From JAAYKS01 sp964479435 (GTDB lineage Bacteria > Bacillota > Clostridia > Saccharofermentanales > UBA5734), in contig CAYZME010000082.1 of the NCBI GenBank assembly GCA_964479435.1, forward strand, positions 1 to 7,942: a DNA stretch of 7,942 bases, read 5' to 3'. Numbering within the stretch: position 1 is the stretch's first letter; every line of letters starts with the position of its first letter. The notes below the pieces were generated by a model, which had not been told where the DNA came from, did not search any database, and was given only the letters and a program-made list of their open reading frames with translations. Shown one piece after another: positions 6,820 to 7,942 of the stretch. The position numbers and the translations under genes are program-made.

Positions 6820-7093
6820 CTGTCAGCAACTCCTCCAAACGCGCCACGGCCTCCGCCGGTATGGGAGATTTCAGCGCGCGCTCCAACCGTTTTTCCTTGA
6901 TCGCCTTCGCCAAGCAACCCCGGTCCTGGCAGATATATGCGCCCCGGCCCGGTGCCCTCCCGGTCGGGTCGAATGCGATATCTCCCTCCGGCCCGGCGAC
7001 CACCCGCATCAGTTCGCGTTTGGCGCGCATGTTTTGACAAGCGACACACATCCGCAGCGGTGCTTTTTTTGCTTTCTTCCCTACCTGTGCCAT
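6794..7093 (-). CDS. ylxR: YlxR family (DUF448) RNA-binding protein
   Basis: This 99-residue protein belongs to the YlxR family, small basic proteins always near nusA and infB. The Bacillus member has been linked to RNase P and named RnpM. Visible family features are a Lys-rich N-terminus, RMCVACQNMRAKRELMRVV (14-32, the RxCxxCxxxxxKxxLxR pattern), DPTGRAPGRGAYIC (42-55, with the GRGAY signature), and a paired Cys near C60 followed by the basic helix AIKEKRLERAL (63-73). The C-terminal 20 residues are acidic and vary in the family. The ATG at 7093 lies 20 bp after the nusA stop, with a modest AAGGG site (7103-7107), 9 bases upstream. The stop lies inside ylxQ. Confidence 0.92.
   Translation of the reverse strand: MAQVGKKAKKAPLRMCVACQNMRAKRELMRVVAGPEGDIAFDPTGRAPGRGAYICQDRGCLAKAIKEKRLERALKSPIPAEAVARLEELLTDGEDRAGS
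6830..6836 (-). promoter_or_regulatory. Ribosome binding site of ylxQ inside ylxR
   Basis: The minus strand reads GGAGGAG, 10 bases before the ATG at 6819 and within the ylxR coding sequence. This perfect match decides the ylxQ start and implies the 26-bp ylxR/ylxQ overlap is real. Confidence 0.75.
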
Positions 7094-7113
7094 CTACTCG
7101 TGCCCTTGCGCGA

Positions 7114-7942
7114 TCAATCGGCCGCTTCTGACGGTGTCTCATCCGGTGCAACGCTCGGTGCGGCGCTCAGTGCAACGCTCTGCGCATCGTCCGCGACCGC
7201 CGCGCTTTCGGACTCCACAGGCTCGTTCTCCACAGGCGCGCCTTCTTCTTCCACTTCTTGCGCGTCCGCCTCGTTGACCACATTTTCCGTCGCCGCTGTG
7301 AAGCGTGCCAGAATCTCTTGTTCCAGCATTTCGCGGAACCGGGACTCGCTCTTGATATCGATCTTCCATCCGGTCAGGCGCGCCGCCAACCGCGCGTTTT
7401 GCCCTTCGCGGCCAATTGCCAGCGAAAGCTGATGGTCAGGGACCACGACACGCGCGGTGTTTTCCGCTTCGTTGATATCCACGCGCAACACCTTGGCGGG
7501 ATTGAGGCTGTTGGCGATGAACACTTCGAGCTCGGGGCTCCACTGAATGATGTCAATTTTTTCGCCCATCAGCTCGTCCATAACCGCTTGTACACGCAAA
7601 CCGCGCTGCCCCACGCAGGAGCCGACCGGGTCGACGTTTTCGTCGCGCGAGGCCACCGCCATCTTGGTTCGGGAGCCGGCTTCTCTGGAAACCGAAACGA
7701 TCTCCACGACCCCGGACGCGATCTCCGGCACTTCATTTTCAAAAAGCTTGCGGACCAGATTGGGATGGCTCCGCGATACGTATACGATCGGCCGGCCCCG
7801 TTTTTCATCTACCCGCAAAATATAAAAGCGCATCCGCTGATTAAAATTATAACCGTCGGACCGCACTTGCTCGTTGTATGGCAGGACCGCTTCCGCGCGG
7901 CCGATGTCGACAATGACTTCTCTGTGGTCGCGCCGTTGGACA
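7114..7942 (-). CDS. nusA: Transcription termination/antitermination factor NusA (5' partial)
   Basis: NusA binds RNA polymerase and nascent RNA and modulates pausing, termination and antitermination. The right edge of the window cuts off the N-terminal polymerase-binding domain and part of S1; 275 residues are visible, starting in codon phase at base 7941. Numbering from there, the S1 domain shows REVIVDIGRAEAVLPYNEQ (7-25), typical of NusA. KH1 carries DPVGSCVGQRGLRVQAV (104-120) and KH2 carries LAIGREGQNARLAARLTGW (174-192). After KH2, from about residue 210, comes a roughly 65-residue tail rich in Ala, Glu, Ser and Val that ends in EAAD. Bacillus NusA stops soon after KH2, so this tail is an extension; its last part is built from a 12-bp tandem repeat. 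No AR repeats of the Proteobacterial type are seen. The stop is TGA at 7114-7116. Confidence 0.95.
   Translation of the reverse strand, partial: VQRRDHREVIVDIGRAEAVLPYNEQVRSDGYNFNQRMRFYILRVDEKRGRPIVYVSRSHPNLVRKLFENEVPEIASGVVEIVSVSREAGSRTKMAVASRDENVDPVGSCVGQRGLRVQAVMDELMGEKIDIIQWSPELEVFIANSLNPAKVLRVDINEAENTARVVVPDHQLSLAIGREGQNARLAARLTGWKIDIKSESRFREMLEQEILARFTAATENVVNEADAQEVEEEGAPVENEPVESESAAVADDAQSVALSAAPSVAPDETPSEAAD
7145..7180 (-). repeat. Three tandem 12-bp repeats in the tail of nusA
   Basis: Three direct copies lie end to end: 7145-7156, 7157-7168 and 7169-7180. On the plus strand they read GGTGCAACGCTC, GGTGCGGCGCTC and AGTGCAACGCTC, differing at two bases or fewer from the first copy. 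The unit is a multiple of three and keeps the reading frame, encoding SVAL, SAAP and SVAP. It sits in the disordered C-terminal tail, where slippage would be tolerated. Confidence 0.8.

Noticed and set aside
6446..7432. A 328-codon plus-strand open frame opposite ylxQ, ylxR and the end of nusA.
   Set aside because: It crosses three well-supported minus-strand genes and shows no recognisable domain. It is a shadow frame.

Overview
The window is a single, tightly packed minus-strand gene block for translation and RNA metabolism. The order in the direction of transcription (high to low coordinates) is nusA (5' end cut off by the right edge), ylxR, ylxQ, infB, rbfA, nrnA, truB, ribF. The ribF frame then runs without a stop into the start of an M16-family peptidase-like protein that is cut off by the left edge. 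Every gene is identified from recognisable motifs. The gene order, the presence of ylxR and ylxQ between nusA and infB, a DHH-family nrnA between rbfA and truB, the absence of ylxP, and a YfmF-like M16 protein all point to the Bacillota (Firmicutes), most like Clostridia or Negativicutes. The DNA is GC-rich, so this is not a low-GC clostridium. I cannot name a genus.

Layout: 7114-7942 carries the S1 and KH domains of NusA plus an acidic Ala/Ser/Glu-rich tail. 6475-7093 holds two small RNA-binding proteins whose genes overlap by 26 bp. 3561-6452 is infB, with a very long disordered N-terminal half. 3197-3559 is rbfA, 2143-3186 nrnA, 1166-2143 truB, and 1-1179 ribF plus the M16 segment. Gaps are 1 to 22 bp or are overlaps, and no promoter or terminator is evident between genes, so co-transcription is very likely. 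No stretch over 25 bp lacks a gene. No tRNA, rRNA, CRISPR array or mobile element was seen.

How they work together: NusA couples transcription to RNA folding, IF2 places initiator tRNA on the ribosome, RbfA and TruB mature the 30S subunit and tRNA, NrnA clears very short RNAs, and the YlxR and YlxQ proteins bind structured RNA. RibF makes FMN and FAD and is a common passenger at the end of this operon.

Most of the window is conserved housekeeping DNA and I see no new system in it. The point most worth checking is the ribF/M16 junction at about 225-245. As written, the two proteins are fused in one frame, but removing a single G (232/233) would create a perfect ATGA stop/start overlap. It is therefore either a real gene fusion or a one-base insertion or assembly error.
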